Of a stretch of DNA of 64,000 nucleotides, positions 20,348 to 33,400 are shown piece after piece. The DNA lies in assembly GCA_014621425.1 (NCBI GenBank), contig JAANBB010000117.1, positions 1-64,000 of the forward strand, read 5' to 3'. Position 1 is the stretch's first letter, and each line of letters starts with the position of its first letter. Origin of the DNA: Cylindrodendrum hubeiense (lineage: Eukaryota > Ascomycota > Sordariomycetes > Hypocreales > Nectriaceae). The notes under the pieces were generated by a model. The model did no database searches and had not been told where the DNA came from. It saw only the letters and a list, made by a program, of their open reading frames with translations. A program made the translations under genes and the position numbers.

Positions 20348-22672
20348 ATGCTTCGGTCACAAAAAGCAAGCCAAACAGTCAAGGCGCTCGCCCAGACTTC
20401 AATATGCCAGCAGCGGGCACTCGCCTCCCACAGGGTTTCGGCTGTTGCTTCTGGCAATAGAAAGATGCCAGCCAGCGTCAGGAATCAGGCTACCGTAGCT
20501 GTGTCTTCGCCGTAGGTGCTTTAAACTTTACCCACTTGGCAGGTTCCAAGGAACTGCGCTCTGTCATTCCCAAAACTGTGCGCTCAACTTGAACTGATAC
20601 TGTACATATTTTTGAAGACCCAGTTCCAGCTACACTGATTACACCTCGGTGAACAGCGATCTTCGGAGTCATGTTCAGCCTTTGGTTGATCCTATTGTCT
20701 CAGACATGGATGAGTCGTGAGTATTGATCCCGTACCCCATAGATCACCCGAATTTGTTGGTTAATCTGAAGTTATAGGTTCATTGGAATGACTGGTGGAG
20801 AGATATTTCACGAGATGATGCGGAGAAGAGGCGTTAAACATATCTGTAAGACTAACATGGGCCAAACGCCACACCACCTTTGGTCATCTCACAATGTTCC
20901 TTCGCTAATATTGCTTCACAGTCGGGTACGCAGGTGGAGCGATCCTGCCCGTGTTTGATGCCATCTATGGTTCTAGGGATCTCGATTTTGTTCTTCCCAA
21001 ACATGAGCAGTGCGCTGGCCATATGGCCGAGGGATACGCTCGAGCATCTGGAAAGCCCGGCGTTGTGCTTGTAACTTCCGGACCTGGCGCCACCAACGTT
21101 ATCACTCCACTGCAAGATGCCTACTCCGATGGTACTCCAATAATCGTCTTCTGCGGCCAAGTTCCCACCTCCGCCATCGGAACGGATGCCTTCCAAGAAG
21201 CCGACATCATTGGCATCTCTCGGTCATGCACGAAGTGGAATGTCACGGTCAACAACATTGCCGAGTTGCCGCAAAGAATTAACGAGGCTTTCGACATTGC
21301 TACCAGCGGAAGGCCTGGTCCTGTGCTCGTAGATCTGCCCAAGGATGTCACGGCAGGCATATTGAGAAAGGCCATCACCGTCAAGTCGAATCTTCCCGGG
21401 CTTTGCAATGCTGCATCGCGTGTGATCCTAGATGACAGCCGGAAACAGGTAGCCAACTCGATAGCTCATGCCGCGGAGCTAATCAACGGCGCAAAGAAGC
21501 CTATTATCTTCGCCGGACAAGGCATCATCTCGTCCACCAACGGCCCCGAGATGCTTAGGGAGCTCGCCAACAAGGCTTGCATTCCTGTCACCACCACTCT
21601 GCATGGACTTGGTGCCTTCGACGAGCTGGACGAGAAGTCCCTCCATATGGTTGGCATGCATGGGGCCGGGTACGCCAACACGGCCATGCAGGAGGCGGAC
21701 GTCATCATCGCCCTCGGTGCTCGCTTTGATGACCGTGTCACCGGCTCGGTGCAAAGGTTTGCACCGGCAGCGCAAAAGGCGGCCCGTGAGGGTCGTGGAG
21801 GCATCGTGCACTTTGAGATCATGCCGAAGAACATCAACAAGGTTGTCCAGGCGACGGCGGCTGTCGAAGGAGACGTTGCCGAGAATCTTGGTCAGCTCCT
21901 ACCTCAAATTAAGAGCAAGTCAAAATCGGATCGGACCGCATGGCTGGACCAGATTCGAGACTGGAAAGCGAAGTGGCCTTTGAACGCCTATGACAAAACC
22001 GACCGCTCCGGCCTGATCAAGCCTCAAGCTTTGATTGAGGAGTTGAGCAACCTCACCGCCCATCGGAAGCAAGAAACTATCATCACGACAGGTGTGGGTC
22101 AGCACCAAATGTGGACTGCCCAGCATTTCAGATGGCGACACCCCAGAACCTTGGTCACATCTGGCGGGCTGGGAACTATGGGCTTTGGTCTACCTTCCGC
22201 CATCGGAGCCAAAGTGGCGAAGCCGGACTCACTTGTCATTGACATCGATGGCGATGCCTCGTTTAACATGACACTTATGGAGCTCTCCACTGCTGCTCAG
22301 TTCAATATCGGAGTCAAGGTCATTGTCCTAAACAACGAGGAGCAAGGCATGGTCACGCAGTGGCAGAACCTCTTCTACGAGGACAGATTTGCACATACTC
22401 ATCAGGTGAACCCGGATTTTATAAAGGTTGCTGAAGCCATGGGCGTTCAACAACGAAGACTTGTCAATCCGGCGGACACTACAGAGGCCTTGCAGTGGCT
22501 TATTGACTCGGATGGTCCTGCGCTCCTTGAAGTTATGACCGAGAGAAAGGTGCCTGTGCTACCCATGGTGCCAGCCGGTGCCGCTCTGCATGAGTTCCTG
22601 ACCTGGGACCAAGAGAAGGACACGAAGCGACGAGAGTTGATGAAGGAAAGGACCGGAGGTCTCCATGAATAG
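20348..22672 (+). CDS. Acetohydroxyacid (acetolactate) synthase catalytic subunit, ILV2-like, with unusual active-site residues
   Basis: Four exons (20348-20511, 20618-20716, 20778-20845, 20922-22672) give 693 residues. The ThDP enzyme condenses pyruvate to 2-acetolactate (or with 2-oxobutyrate to acetohydroxybutyrate), the first step to valine, leucine and isoleucine. The N-terminus MLRSQKASQTVKALAQ is a typical mitochondrial presequence. Landmarks: GGEIFHEMMRRRGVKHIFGY, catalytic glutamate E139 (HEQ), GQVPTSAIGTDAFQEAD, RFDDRVTG, GVGQHQMW, GDASFNMT with NN (Mg-ThDP motif), and MVTQWQ with the herbicide-site tryptophan W591. Oddities: the usually invariant YPGGA is YAGGA (A114), and HEQGAGH is HEQCAGH (C141). 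These changes flank the active site and suggest a specialised second copy. Its position 1.7 kb upstream of the NRPS on the same strand fits valine supply or self-resistance. The second exon's acceptor is the least certain splice site. The regulatory subunit is not in the window. Confidence 0.93.
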
Positions 22673-24353
22673 CGGGTGTTTAGCAAATCTAGGATTGTCA
22701 GACAAGGCGAACGAAACAAACAAAACAGGGGTTGATCTAATGACTCGGATTGGTCAGCACTAGGCACAGATCAAGAGCACCAGGTAATTGTGGAGGTTCA
22801 GGGAGTATCATGCATATTAGTATTAGACTAACTACATAATACCGGTACATAGAAATCACTTGTTCGGGTTTCAAATCTGATGTTACATAGTGCTTGCATG
22901 CAAGGTGACCGCATCCTTCATAAGCTGAGTGTTCAGCTAAACCAACGTCATGTATAGCGCCGTCCACTTTGGCAACTCATAATTTACAAGCTTGTACCTC
23001 ATGTCAATGGTTCGTCAACATTTTGCGGTAAATTCCTTTCGAGACAACACCATCGTATTTCCACCACGTATATACATATTATTATCATCCTACAAGGTAC
23101 AAATACCAATATTGAGCGTAGGAAAAGGATGTAGAAAGCTAGGTGTAGGGTAGCCCGAACTGAGTTTACAGAATTTATTTTGGTCAAACCCGTTGCTTAC
23201 CGACATTGATAGTGAGACGCGACAGGGGTGAAACACAACGAGGTGAGTCGCAGGGCCCACACTTTCGCGCACCCAACCATGTGGTAGGCATTTCCATCCC
23301 CTTTTCGCCATCCTTCGCTTCACCGTATCATCGCCGTGTGAAGATGCCCCATTTCAAGGCTGACGTCGGTCATGATGGATGACTGGTTCGAAACGCGCTT
23401 CGTAAATGAATCCGCTCCTTCGGGTTTAGGTGGTTCGCATTTAGACAAGCTCCACAGCAGCTGCAGCCAGCCGCATCCCGAGACCCGCTTTGTTCTGAGT
23501 GACACATTACTGTCGTCGTTTTGTCGCACAGATTATTGCAGAGACTCTGTGCGTGGGCTGTCAGCAATCAGGCCAAGTGGCTAATAACACCTGCTCGGGG
23601 AGTTCTAGGCTCGGGCTGGACAAGGCGAAGAATAGGCAATTTCATTTAAAGTTTATACACGAGTAGCGGTAAAGGCGTTCGATTCGTACGATTGCTAGTG
23701 TGGTGTAAGGCACATGTCAGTCTGCAGGCGACCCTTGGCTTCCAAGTGGGGGCTGCGGGGATTTGTCAACGGTTCATCTGTCCTAGCCTTACGTTATGTT
23801 CATGACGCGATGGAGCCGTTGTCGATGCGCCCGCGCCCAAGTCCCTGGGCGACACGGGCCAGGGGCACCGGGAGCAGCGGCCGGGGGGTTGAGGCCGGGG
23901 GCATGAGGCCGGGGGTAGATGCCGGGGTTGAGACCGGGCACGGGCAGATCATGATTGATGTGGTCCATCCGACAGAACGGTTCAATGGTCATCGCATCGG
24001 CTTCCTATCCTTTCGCCTGTGTTCTGGAAATCCAGCCATTCACGAATTCATCAATTCATCAATTCACCATTGAAACCACCTACGACTGCGATAGCCTCTC
24101 GCCATGAACGAATTTGCATAGGTAACGAACCAGACGTAATTTGAGCTAACCACCACCATTCACACTCGCTACTACAGCGAGTAGCGAGCCACTCACACAA
24201 CAACACAGCCAGCTACCAACAGCTTCCGACAGCTCCCATCTACGGAATCCGAATCCTAATAGCCTGAATACGGCACACAATACGAACGAACCTCTCACCA
24301 CTTGTAATATTACTCTACTTTCAAGACCGACCGAACCATTTGCAACCGCCAAG
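22673..24353. promoter_or_regulatory. 1.7-kb upstream region of the NRPS
   Basis: Contains the 3' end of the AHAS transcript and the NRPS promoter and leader. No gene is supportable. A GC-rich short tandem repeat lies at 23880-23945, and the last 250 bp are C/A-rich, as expected of a fungal 5' leader. A tgactc word occurs at about 22741, too far from the NRPS start to call. Confidence 0.45.
23880..23945. repeat. GC-rich short tandem repeat upstream of the NRPS
   Basis: Four imperfect copies of a roughly 15-bp unit of the form ttgaggccgggggca lie about 450 bp before the NRPS start. The strongly purine-biased strand could form unusual DNA structure, or the array may be a simple minisatellite. 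Confidence 0.55.
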
Positions 24354-24439
24354 ATGCCGGAAGAATACGACAGCTCACCGATTTCCGACGATAGTCAATA
24401 CTACACTGACAGGGAAGACTACACGTTCCTGGATCGCAC

Positions 24440-27400
24440 ATGGAATGCCAATCGCTAATGCATCAGTGCAGTGAGGACCTGTACAGCCTCGAAGACGAGG
24501 ACGAGGACTCGCCGCTCGGTCTTTTGTCCTTCACCGGCGGCTGGGACCTCGACCAAGCGATAGGATTCAACGGCGAACCCCCCAAGCTGATCCGCTCATG
24601 CTTTCACCAGCTCGTCGAGGCTCAGGCCCAAAAACAACCCGATGCGCCCGCCATTCACGCCTGGGATGGCGAGTTGACATACGCAGAGCTGGATCGCGCG
24701 GCCAATAGGCTGAGCATCCATTTGGTCGATATCGTCGGCGTTCGGCCGGCCGACCTGGTGCATGTATGCTTCGAGAAGTCAGTCTGGTTCTTCGTCTCAA
24801 TCCTCGCCATCAACAAAGCTGGCGCGGCTTGGATCCCGCTGGATCCCTCACACCCAATCCAACGCCAGCAACAAATTGTCCAGCAGACCCGCGCCCGTCT
24901 GGCCCTGGCCTCACCCGCCAACGCCGCAATGTTCACCAGCTTGGTGGCAGAAGTCATTGAGGTGACGCCTGCCCTCAATGAGAAGCTGATTGAAAGCTTC
25001 GGGCTCGCTCCGCCTGCCCCCCCCGTCGCCGTGACCCCGGACCACGCGGCGTACGTTCTTTTCACATCCGGAAGTACTGGTACCCCCAAGGGCTTCGTCA
25101 TGGAGCACGGCTCTGTGTGTACAAGTCAAACCGCCATTAGCAGCAGGCTTGGCCTGACACCAAGTGTCAGGATACTGCAATTTGCTTCCTATGTCTTTGA
25201 TCTCTGCATTGGAGAGATCGTAGCTCCTTTGATCTCTGGAGCTACTCTCTGCGTCCCATCCGAGGATGCTCGTATGAGCGGCTTGACCGAATTCATCAAC
25301 ACCAGTAAGGTCAACTGGGCCTTCCTTACACCATCATTTGCACGCACCCTGAAGCCCGAGGATATGCCCGGCCTTGAGCTGTTGTTGCTTACCGGAGAGG
25401 CCGTCGGGCGTGACGTGTTTGAGACTTGGGTCGGCAAGTTACGCCTAGCTACTGGCTGGGGCCCTGCAGAGACTTGCGTTTTCAGCACCCTTCATGAATG
25501 GAAGACAGCCGAAGAGTCGCCGCAGACAGTCGGTCGACCTGTGGGAGGCTTCTGCTGGATCGTCGACCAAGACGATCCGCACAAGTTGTGCCCCACGGGT
25601 TGCGTTGGAGAGGTAGTCATCCAGGGCCCGACTCTGTTGCGCGAGTACCTGTCAGACCCTGTTAGAACCGCCGCAGCCACTATGACCGAATTGCCCGAAT
25701 GGGCACCACAACAAACCTCGCCTTACTGGAACCGATTTTTTAAGTCTGGAGATCTCTGTTACTACAACGCCGACGGAACCATCGAATTTATCAGCCGTAA
25801 GGACACCCAAGTCAAGATTCGCGGCTTGCGAGTCGAGCTGGGCGAAGTCGAGTATCACCTTCGAGAGGCGCTCGAGGGAGTGAAACAGGTCGTGGTGGAT
25901 GTTTTCAAAGGAGAGGCGGCAGTGAGCCTTATCGCTTACTACTGCCTGACCGACGACATGAAGGCCGCTGGTGCTGGCATCGACCCTGTCGCGGACAGCG
26001 TGCTCCTCCCGCTTACGACTGAACTCAGGGCACAGATGATGGATGCAATGAGCCAGTTAGGAGTAACCCTCCCTGACTACATGGTCCCTACGATGCTCCT
26101 GCCATGCCGATATATGCCTTCCATCACATCTACCAAGATTGACCGAGGCGGACTTGGTCGCATGGCGGCAACCCTTTCTCGCGCCCAACTAGCAGAATAC
26201 TCGCTTGCAGATAGCGAGAAGCGTGCGCCGGTCACGCCGATGGAAGTGCGACTGCAACAGATGTGGGCGACGACACTGAAGATCCCCGCAGAGTCTATCA
26301 GCCGAGACGACAGCTTCCTTCGAATTGGCGGTGACTCTATCACTGCAATCCAATTTGTCACATCTGCGAGTCATGCTGGCTTGAAGATTTCAGTTAAAGA
26401 TATGTTTGCCGATCCTCGACTGTCGGTTGTCGCCACCAAAGTCAGGGAACTCCAAGAAAGAGAGACTTTCGAGGTGGCACCATTCAAAATGCTACCTGGC
26501 GACAAGGTCGATTCATTCAAGTCAATCGTGCGAGAAGATTGCGGCCTGTCGAACGCACAGGATGTCGAGGATGCCTACCCTTGTACAAGTGTCCAAGAAG
26601 CGCTCATGGCGCTGGCCGTCAAGCAGCCAGGCTCCTATATCGCGAAATATGTCTACGGTCTCCCTAAAAATACAGATACAGCCCAGCTTAAGGCAGCTTG
26701 GGCTAGGACCCTCGAGGCTTGCGGAAACCTGCGTACCAGGATCGTGGTTCGGGACGGACTATCGATCCAGGCTGTCATCCGCGAAGAACCTATTTGGGAA
26801 CCGACCGACGGCATAGATATGCGATCCTTTATGAAGTCCACAAAGTCTATTGAGATGCAGTATGGATCACGATTGTGCCGCTATGCCATCGTCACTGAAA
26901 CAAGCGGCCAGCGCTATCTCGTACTGATTATTCACCATGCTATCTTTGATGGATGGAGTCTGAATCTTGCACTCGGAACACTTTACAGCATATACAGAGG
27001 AGACAAAACACCCGAACTGCAGCCATATTCTGGATTCATCAACTACACGAGGCAGCTCGACCAGCCTGCCGCTGAGCAGTACTGGACGGCACAGCTCGAA
27101 GGTGCTCAGCGAGCCACATTCCCTCGCACAGATATTATAACGGACTCGAACCCGGTTAACCGCGTCGTGAAGAAGACCATACCGATGTCGATGCCAAAGA
27201 ATAGTCCTATTACCAAGGCCACGATTCTTCGTGCGGCATGGGCGATAGTACTTGCGCGATACTGTGACACCGATAGCGTCTGCTTCGGTGCAACAGTATC
27301 AGGCCGACACGCGTCCGCAGCCGGCGTTGATATGATGACAGGACCTACGGTAGCGACAGTCCCGGTGCGGGTTCGTGTGGGCCAACATCCTTCAGTGTCG

Positions 27401-30400
27401 GGCTATCTGCAAGACGTTCAAAAGCAGGCGTCCGAGATGGTGGCATTCGAACAGTTTGGCCTCCAGAACATCTCTAGACTCAGCCCCGAGGCGAAGGAGG
27501 CGTGTCAGCTGTCAAGTTTGATGGTCATCCAGCCAGTGCAGCACATCGACTCCCAAGGCGTCGAGTCAGACGCAGTCCTCCAGGCTGCGGGCTCAGAGGT
27601 GTATGGAGATCAAGATGCCCTGGAGGGCTACTTCACTTATCCGCTGGTCTTCCAGTGTTTGACACACGAAGACAAGGTCGAGCTACTCTTTATCTACAAC
27701 CCGAAACTCATCCCCGAGGCCCAGCTCGACGCTCTCTCTCACCACTTTGAGCACGTCGTCCAGCAGCTGGTAAAGCCAGACGATGCACCCATGGCCAAAA
27801 TATCGATCTCTAGCAACTGGGATTTGCAACAATCCATTCAATGGAATACCGCCGATGCTATGCCAGTCGATGCTGGCGTGCACGATCTGATTTCTGAACG
27901 TGCGATCCTGGATCCTGATTCCGAGGCCATTGCCACCTCGGATGGCACTCTTACATACGCTCAGCTAAACCGCTTGTCATCTCTCCTAGCTACGCACCTT
28001 TCGCAGCGTGGCGTGACGTTGGAGACACCGGTTCCATTCTGCTTTGAGAAGTCAATGTGGGCAATCGTCGCAATGATCGGTATTTTGAAGGCTGGTGGCA
28101 CATTCATCCCCATCGATCCCTCTCATCCAGCAAGCCGTCGCCAGGCTATAGTCAAGGAGGCCAAGGCTCACTTCTTGATCGTGTCACCAACGACAAAGGA
28201 GTCTTGCAAGAACATGGTTGAAAATGTCATTGAGCTGTCAGATTCGTTCATCACCGGCCTCTCTCCCATGATTGATGATCTCATTTTCGCAAAGCCGGCG
28301 CCTTCTAATGCAGCCTACATCCTATTTACCTCTGGATCTACAGGAAAGCCAAAATCATTTATCGTGGATCATGCTGCTTTAAGCACCAGCACCGTCGGGC
28401 ACGGTAGAGCCTACAGCTTAAGCCAGGAATCTCGAGTTTTACAGTTCTCCAGCTTCATATTTGATGTGAGCTTGAGCGAAATCTTCGAGACTCTCGCATA
28501 CGGAGGCACAGTTTGCATACCATCTGATACCGAAAGACTGCAAAATGTCACAGCCTTCATCAACCAGACTCAGGTCAACACGGCACTATTAACATCGACA
28601 TTCCTCAGGACCCTGACCCCAGCTGATTTGCCTACACTCAAGCTATTGATCTTCGTTGGCGAGGCGCCAGCTAAGGATGTTTTAGATACGTGGTATGGTC
28701 GGGTTACCGTGGCTAATGCATATGGTCCATCTGAGATCTGTGTGTTTTGTTCTTCACATGTATACCAATCGGCTGTTGATGAGCCAGCTGCAACAATTGG
28801 ACGTGGCTTTGGCTGCGCCTGCTGGATTGTCGAATCTGATGACTACCAGCGCCTCACTCCTATCGGATGTACTGGAGAGCTTCTAGTGCAGCGCCAGATG
28901 GCCCGGGGCTATCTGAACGACGAAGAGTTGACCAACGCCTCATTTATTAAGAATGTCGACTGGCTACCGCCATCTTCAGTACACGATACTCGGCAATTCT
29001 TCAAGACTGGCGACTTGGTCCGATATCGATTTGATGGCACAATGGAGTACCTTGGAAGACGGGATACGCAAGTCAAGGTTCGCGGCTACCGTGTTGAGCT
29101 CGGCGAAATCGAGCACAACATCAAGCAATCGCTACCAAACGTGGAATACGCCGCCGTGGATGTATTTCGCCGTGACTCTCGCGAGGCTCTTGTCGCCTTT
29201 GTCAGCTTTACTGGTCAAGAGACAAAGAGCAACAGTTTGGATCTCTCCCAGTGGCTTCTATCAATGGACGAGACCCTTAAGAGCTCTTTTAGGAACCTCA
29301 CTGATGATTTGAAACGCGTGTTGCCGGGATACATGGTTCCGAGTCTCTTCTTGCCTCTCCAAGCAATGCCATTCGGAGCCACGCTGAAGCTTGATCGCAA
29401 GAGGCTCCGTGAACTTGTCAATTCTCTGTCACAAGAGAAGTTGAATGAGTTTTCGCTCGGTAGCGATGAGAAATTGGAACCTACGACTGAGATGGAGTTC
29501 AAACTACGGGAACTCTGGGCCCAAGTCCTCAAGATCTCACCGGAGCAGATCAGCAAGAACGATAGCTTTCTGCAGATTGGTGGAGACTCTATCACGGCAA
29601 TCCAGTTGGCCTCTCTTGCGCAGCAGCACGGAATTAGTCTGACGCTTTCGGAGATCTTTGAAGAATCGCAGTTAAGCCGGATGGCTGCCTATGCCAAGGA
29701 TGCCGAGGGTGTCAAGTCATACAAAACCGAACCTTTTGCTATGCTGCCAAGCAGCGAACTCACCACCATCAAATCGACTATCAAGGAGCAGTGTGGTCTC
29801 GCGAGTGAACAGGAGATTGAGGATGCTTACCCTTGCACCAGTATTCAGGAGGGTCTCCTCGCCCTGACAGTCAAGCAGCCAGGATCCTACACTACAAAGA
29901 ATGTCTATCATCTTCCCGATCATGTCGATATTCCTCGTTTTGTAGCTGCGTGGAACCGAACGCTCGAACTCTGCGGCAATCTGCGCACGCGCATCGTGTT
30001 GCAGAACGGCACCTCGGTGCAGGCAATTATTCGCGAAGACGCCAAGTGGGAACCAACAAACGGAATAGATCTGCAGACCTTTATCAACGGAGCTGGATCT
30101 TTGGAGATTAATTACGGAACAAGACTTTGTCGTTATGCTCTCATCACTGAAAAGAGTGGCAAGCGGTACTTTGGACTTGTTCTTCACCACTCGATCTTTG
30201 ACGGTTGGAGTATTAATGTTGTTCTGGGTACCCTTTACAGTGTGTACCAAGGCCAATCTACCCCAGCTATACAGCCATTCTCCAGCTTTATCAGCTACAC
30301 CACACAGCTGGACGAGGTTGCGTCTGGCGCCTACTGGAAGGAGCAAATGCAGGGAGCCCAACGGGCTACATTTCCCAGAACGGACCTTGCAACGAAGTCA

Positions 30401-33400
30401 TCGAAAGCGGTCGGCAAGGTCTTGAAAACCTCGATGCCAATCCCGAAGTCGGCGAATGCTTCAATCACCAAGGCCACAGCCCTTCGAGCCGCATGGGCAA
30501 TGGTTCTCGCGCGTTACTGTGACACTGACGATGTCTGCTTCGGCACTACGGTATCAGGTCGCCAGGCGCCTGTTCCCGGTGTGGATATGATGGCAGGGCC
30601 TACCGTTGTCACAGTTCCGGTGCGAGTACGTCTTGAAAAGGAAAAGACTGTATCCAACTACCTACGAGATGTGCAACGGCAGGCCTCGGAGATGGTAGCG
30701 TACGAGCAGCACGGTATTCGCAATATTTCCAACATCAGCGAAGAGGCCAAGGAAGCCTGCAATTTCTCCTGCTTGTTGGTCGTGCAGCCAGTGCAGCAGA
30801 TTGCCGAGGCGAAGACTACAGAGGGCAACACCCTTCTTGCTCCGGCCACCTCCGACGATTACACTGAAGATGAGGATGCATACTACAGCTACCCGCTCGT
30901 CGCAATGTGTCTCACCTTCGAGGATCATGTCGAGCTAGAGTTCCTCTATCACTCTAATGTCATCGAAGAGTCGCAGCTTCAAGCACTCTCCCATCAATTC
31001 GACCACGTTTTCCAGCAGCTATACACACAACATGAGAGCCAAATTGGATCCATCTCTATCACCAGTGACTGGGATCTGCAAAATGCGCTGAAGTGGAATG
31101 ATGCTGAGCGGACTGTTGTCAACTCCTGTCTGCACCAGCTTATTTCCAAGCAAGCTCGGATCCAGCCTAATAAGCTCGCCATCGATGCGTGGGATGGATC
31201 GTTTACGTATAAACAGCTGGATCAGGCCACAAACAGACTTGCTCACCTCCTCGTCGAAAACTACGGTGTTCAAACAGGCGATTTTATTCAAGTCTGCTTT
31301 GAGAAGTCCATCTGGTTCACTGTTGCTATCCTGGCTATCAATAAAGCTGGCGCTGCTTGGGTTCCCCTTGATCCCGCGCACCCACATTTACGCCATCAGG
31401 AGATTGTCCAGCAAACAAAGGCGAAGATCGCAGTTATTTCATCTGCTAATGCTGCACTATGTGCAGGTCTTGTCCCGCATACTATCCAGTTAACATCAGA
31501 CTTCAACGACAAACTCGCGGCCAGATCAGACTATTGGAGTGTGCACCCACCAGCGACCGATGTCAATCCATCCGATCCAGCATACGTCCTCTTTACCTCC
31601 GGCACCACTGGCGTGCCTAAGGGTATAGTTATGGAGCATCGATCTGTGTGCACCAGTCAATCGGCAATCGCCAAGAAGCTGGGTATTACACCCGATGCCA
31701 GATACCTGCAATTCTCTGCATACGTATTTGACGTCTCTGTCGGAGAAACTGTCAGCACATTGATATCTGGTGCCTGTCTCTGCGTTCCTTCTGATTATGA
31801 TCGTATGAACGGTCTGAAAGAGTTCATCTGCAAGATGAATGTGGACTGGGCGTTCCTTACCCCTACTGTGGTTGGAATTCTCAAGCCCGAGGACGTTCCC
31901 TGCCTACGAGTTCTCCAGACGTCAGGTGAGGCAATGACGAAAAAGGTCATGGAGACATGGTTCGGCAGGGTACGCCTTATTCAGAGCTATGGCCCTGCTG
32001 AGACCTGTGTGGTCAACTCTTTGTATGATTGGCAATCTGGCAACGAGTCACCGATGAAACTGGGACGGCCAGTGGCTTGTTACTGGTGGATCGTCGACTC
32101 GGAAGATCCTCAGAAGCTGGCTCCTACTGGATGTATTGGAGAAATCGTCTTACAGGGCCCGACTTTGCTGCGCGAATACCTTGACGACCCGGTCCGAACT
32201 CAACAAGCTGTGGTGACCTCACTCCCAGAGTGGGCGCCGCGACGTACTACTCCCAGTTGGAACCGATTCTACAAGACAGGCGATTTGGGCTATCTCAACC
32301 CAGACGGCACAATCGAGCTTCTCGGCCGCAAAGACACGCAAATCAAGATTCGTGGTCTGCGTGTCGAATTAGGTGAAATTGAGAACACCATTCAAAAATC
32401 TCTTGAAGGTGTCAAGCAGGTTGTAGTGGAACAGCTCAAGACGGATGCCGGCTCGAACTTGATTGCTTTCTTCTCCTTCAGCGAGAACGCACGAGCTAGT
32501 CAAGACGCCAAACCCGAAGACGCCCTCCTCCCAATTACACCTGACTTGGAAAGTAAGCTCGCTGCTATGGTCGGTCAGCTTCGGGTATCCTTGCCCCAAT
32601 ACCTAATTCCGACAGTCTTTCTCCCTTGCAGCTACTTGCTTTTCACAATCTCCGGCAAGCTGGACCGCAAGGCCCTTCGCAACCTGGCATCATCGCTCGG
32701 CACAGGCGGATTGACCAAATATGCGCGCGCTGATGGCAAGAAGCGAGCACCGGAAACTCCAATGGAGGCTCAGTTGCAAATTGTGTGGTCAGAGTTGCTC
32801 AAGATTTCAGTTGAATCTATTGGTCGCGATGACAGCTTCATGGTGCTTGGTGGCGATTCCATTACCGCCATTCAACTCGTCACTATCCTACGCGACCAAG
32901 GGATGATGATCACTGTCAATGACATTTTCACCGACCCGCGGCTATCAGCCGTGGCAGCCAAGATCTCGGATTCAGACGAAACACTTACTTACGAGGCTGA
33001 GCCGTTCAGCATACTCCCAACCGACATTGTTGCAACTAAATTGGCCATCCAAGACCAGTGTGGACTTGAAAGCGAGCAAGTCATCGAGGACGCTTACCCC
33101 TGCACCAGTCTTCAAGAAGGACTGATGGCGCTAGCGGTCAAGCAGCCAGGATCCTACATGGCGAAGTATGTGTATTCTCTTCCTGATGATCTCGATGTAC
33201 CTCGATTTAGAGCTGCGTGGAGTCAGACGGTGGAACTATGCACCAACCTGCGTACACGAATCGTGGTGCGAAACGGCCTCTCAGTTCAAGCCGTCATCCG
33301 CGAACCAGCGAAGTGGGAATCATCAAACAACTATGATCTCAACTCCATTATGCATCAATCGGATACAATGGCGATGCAGTACGGTTCTCGACTTTGCCGA

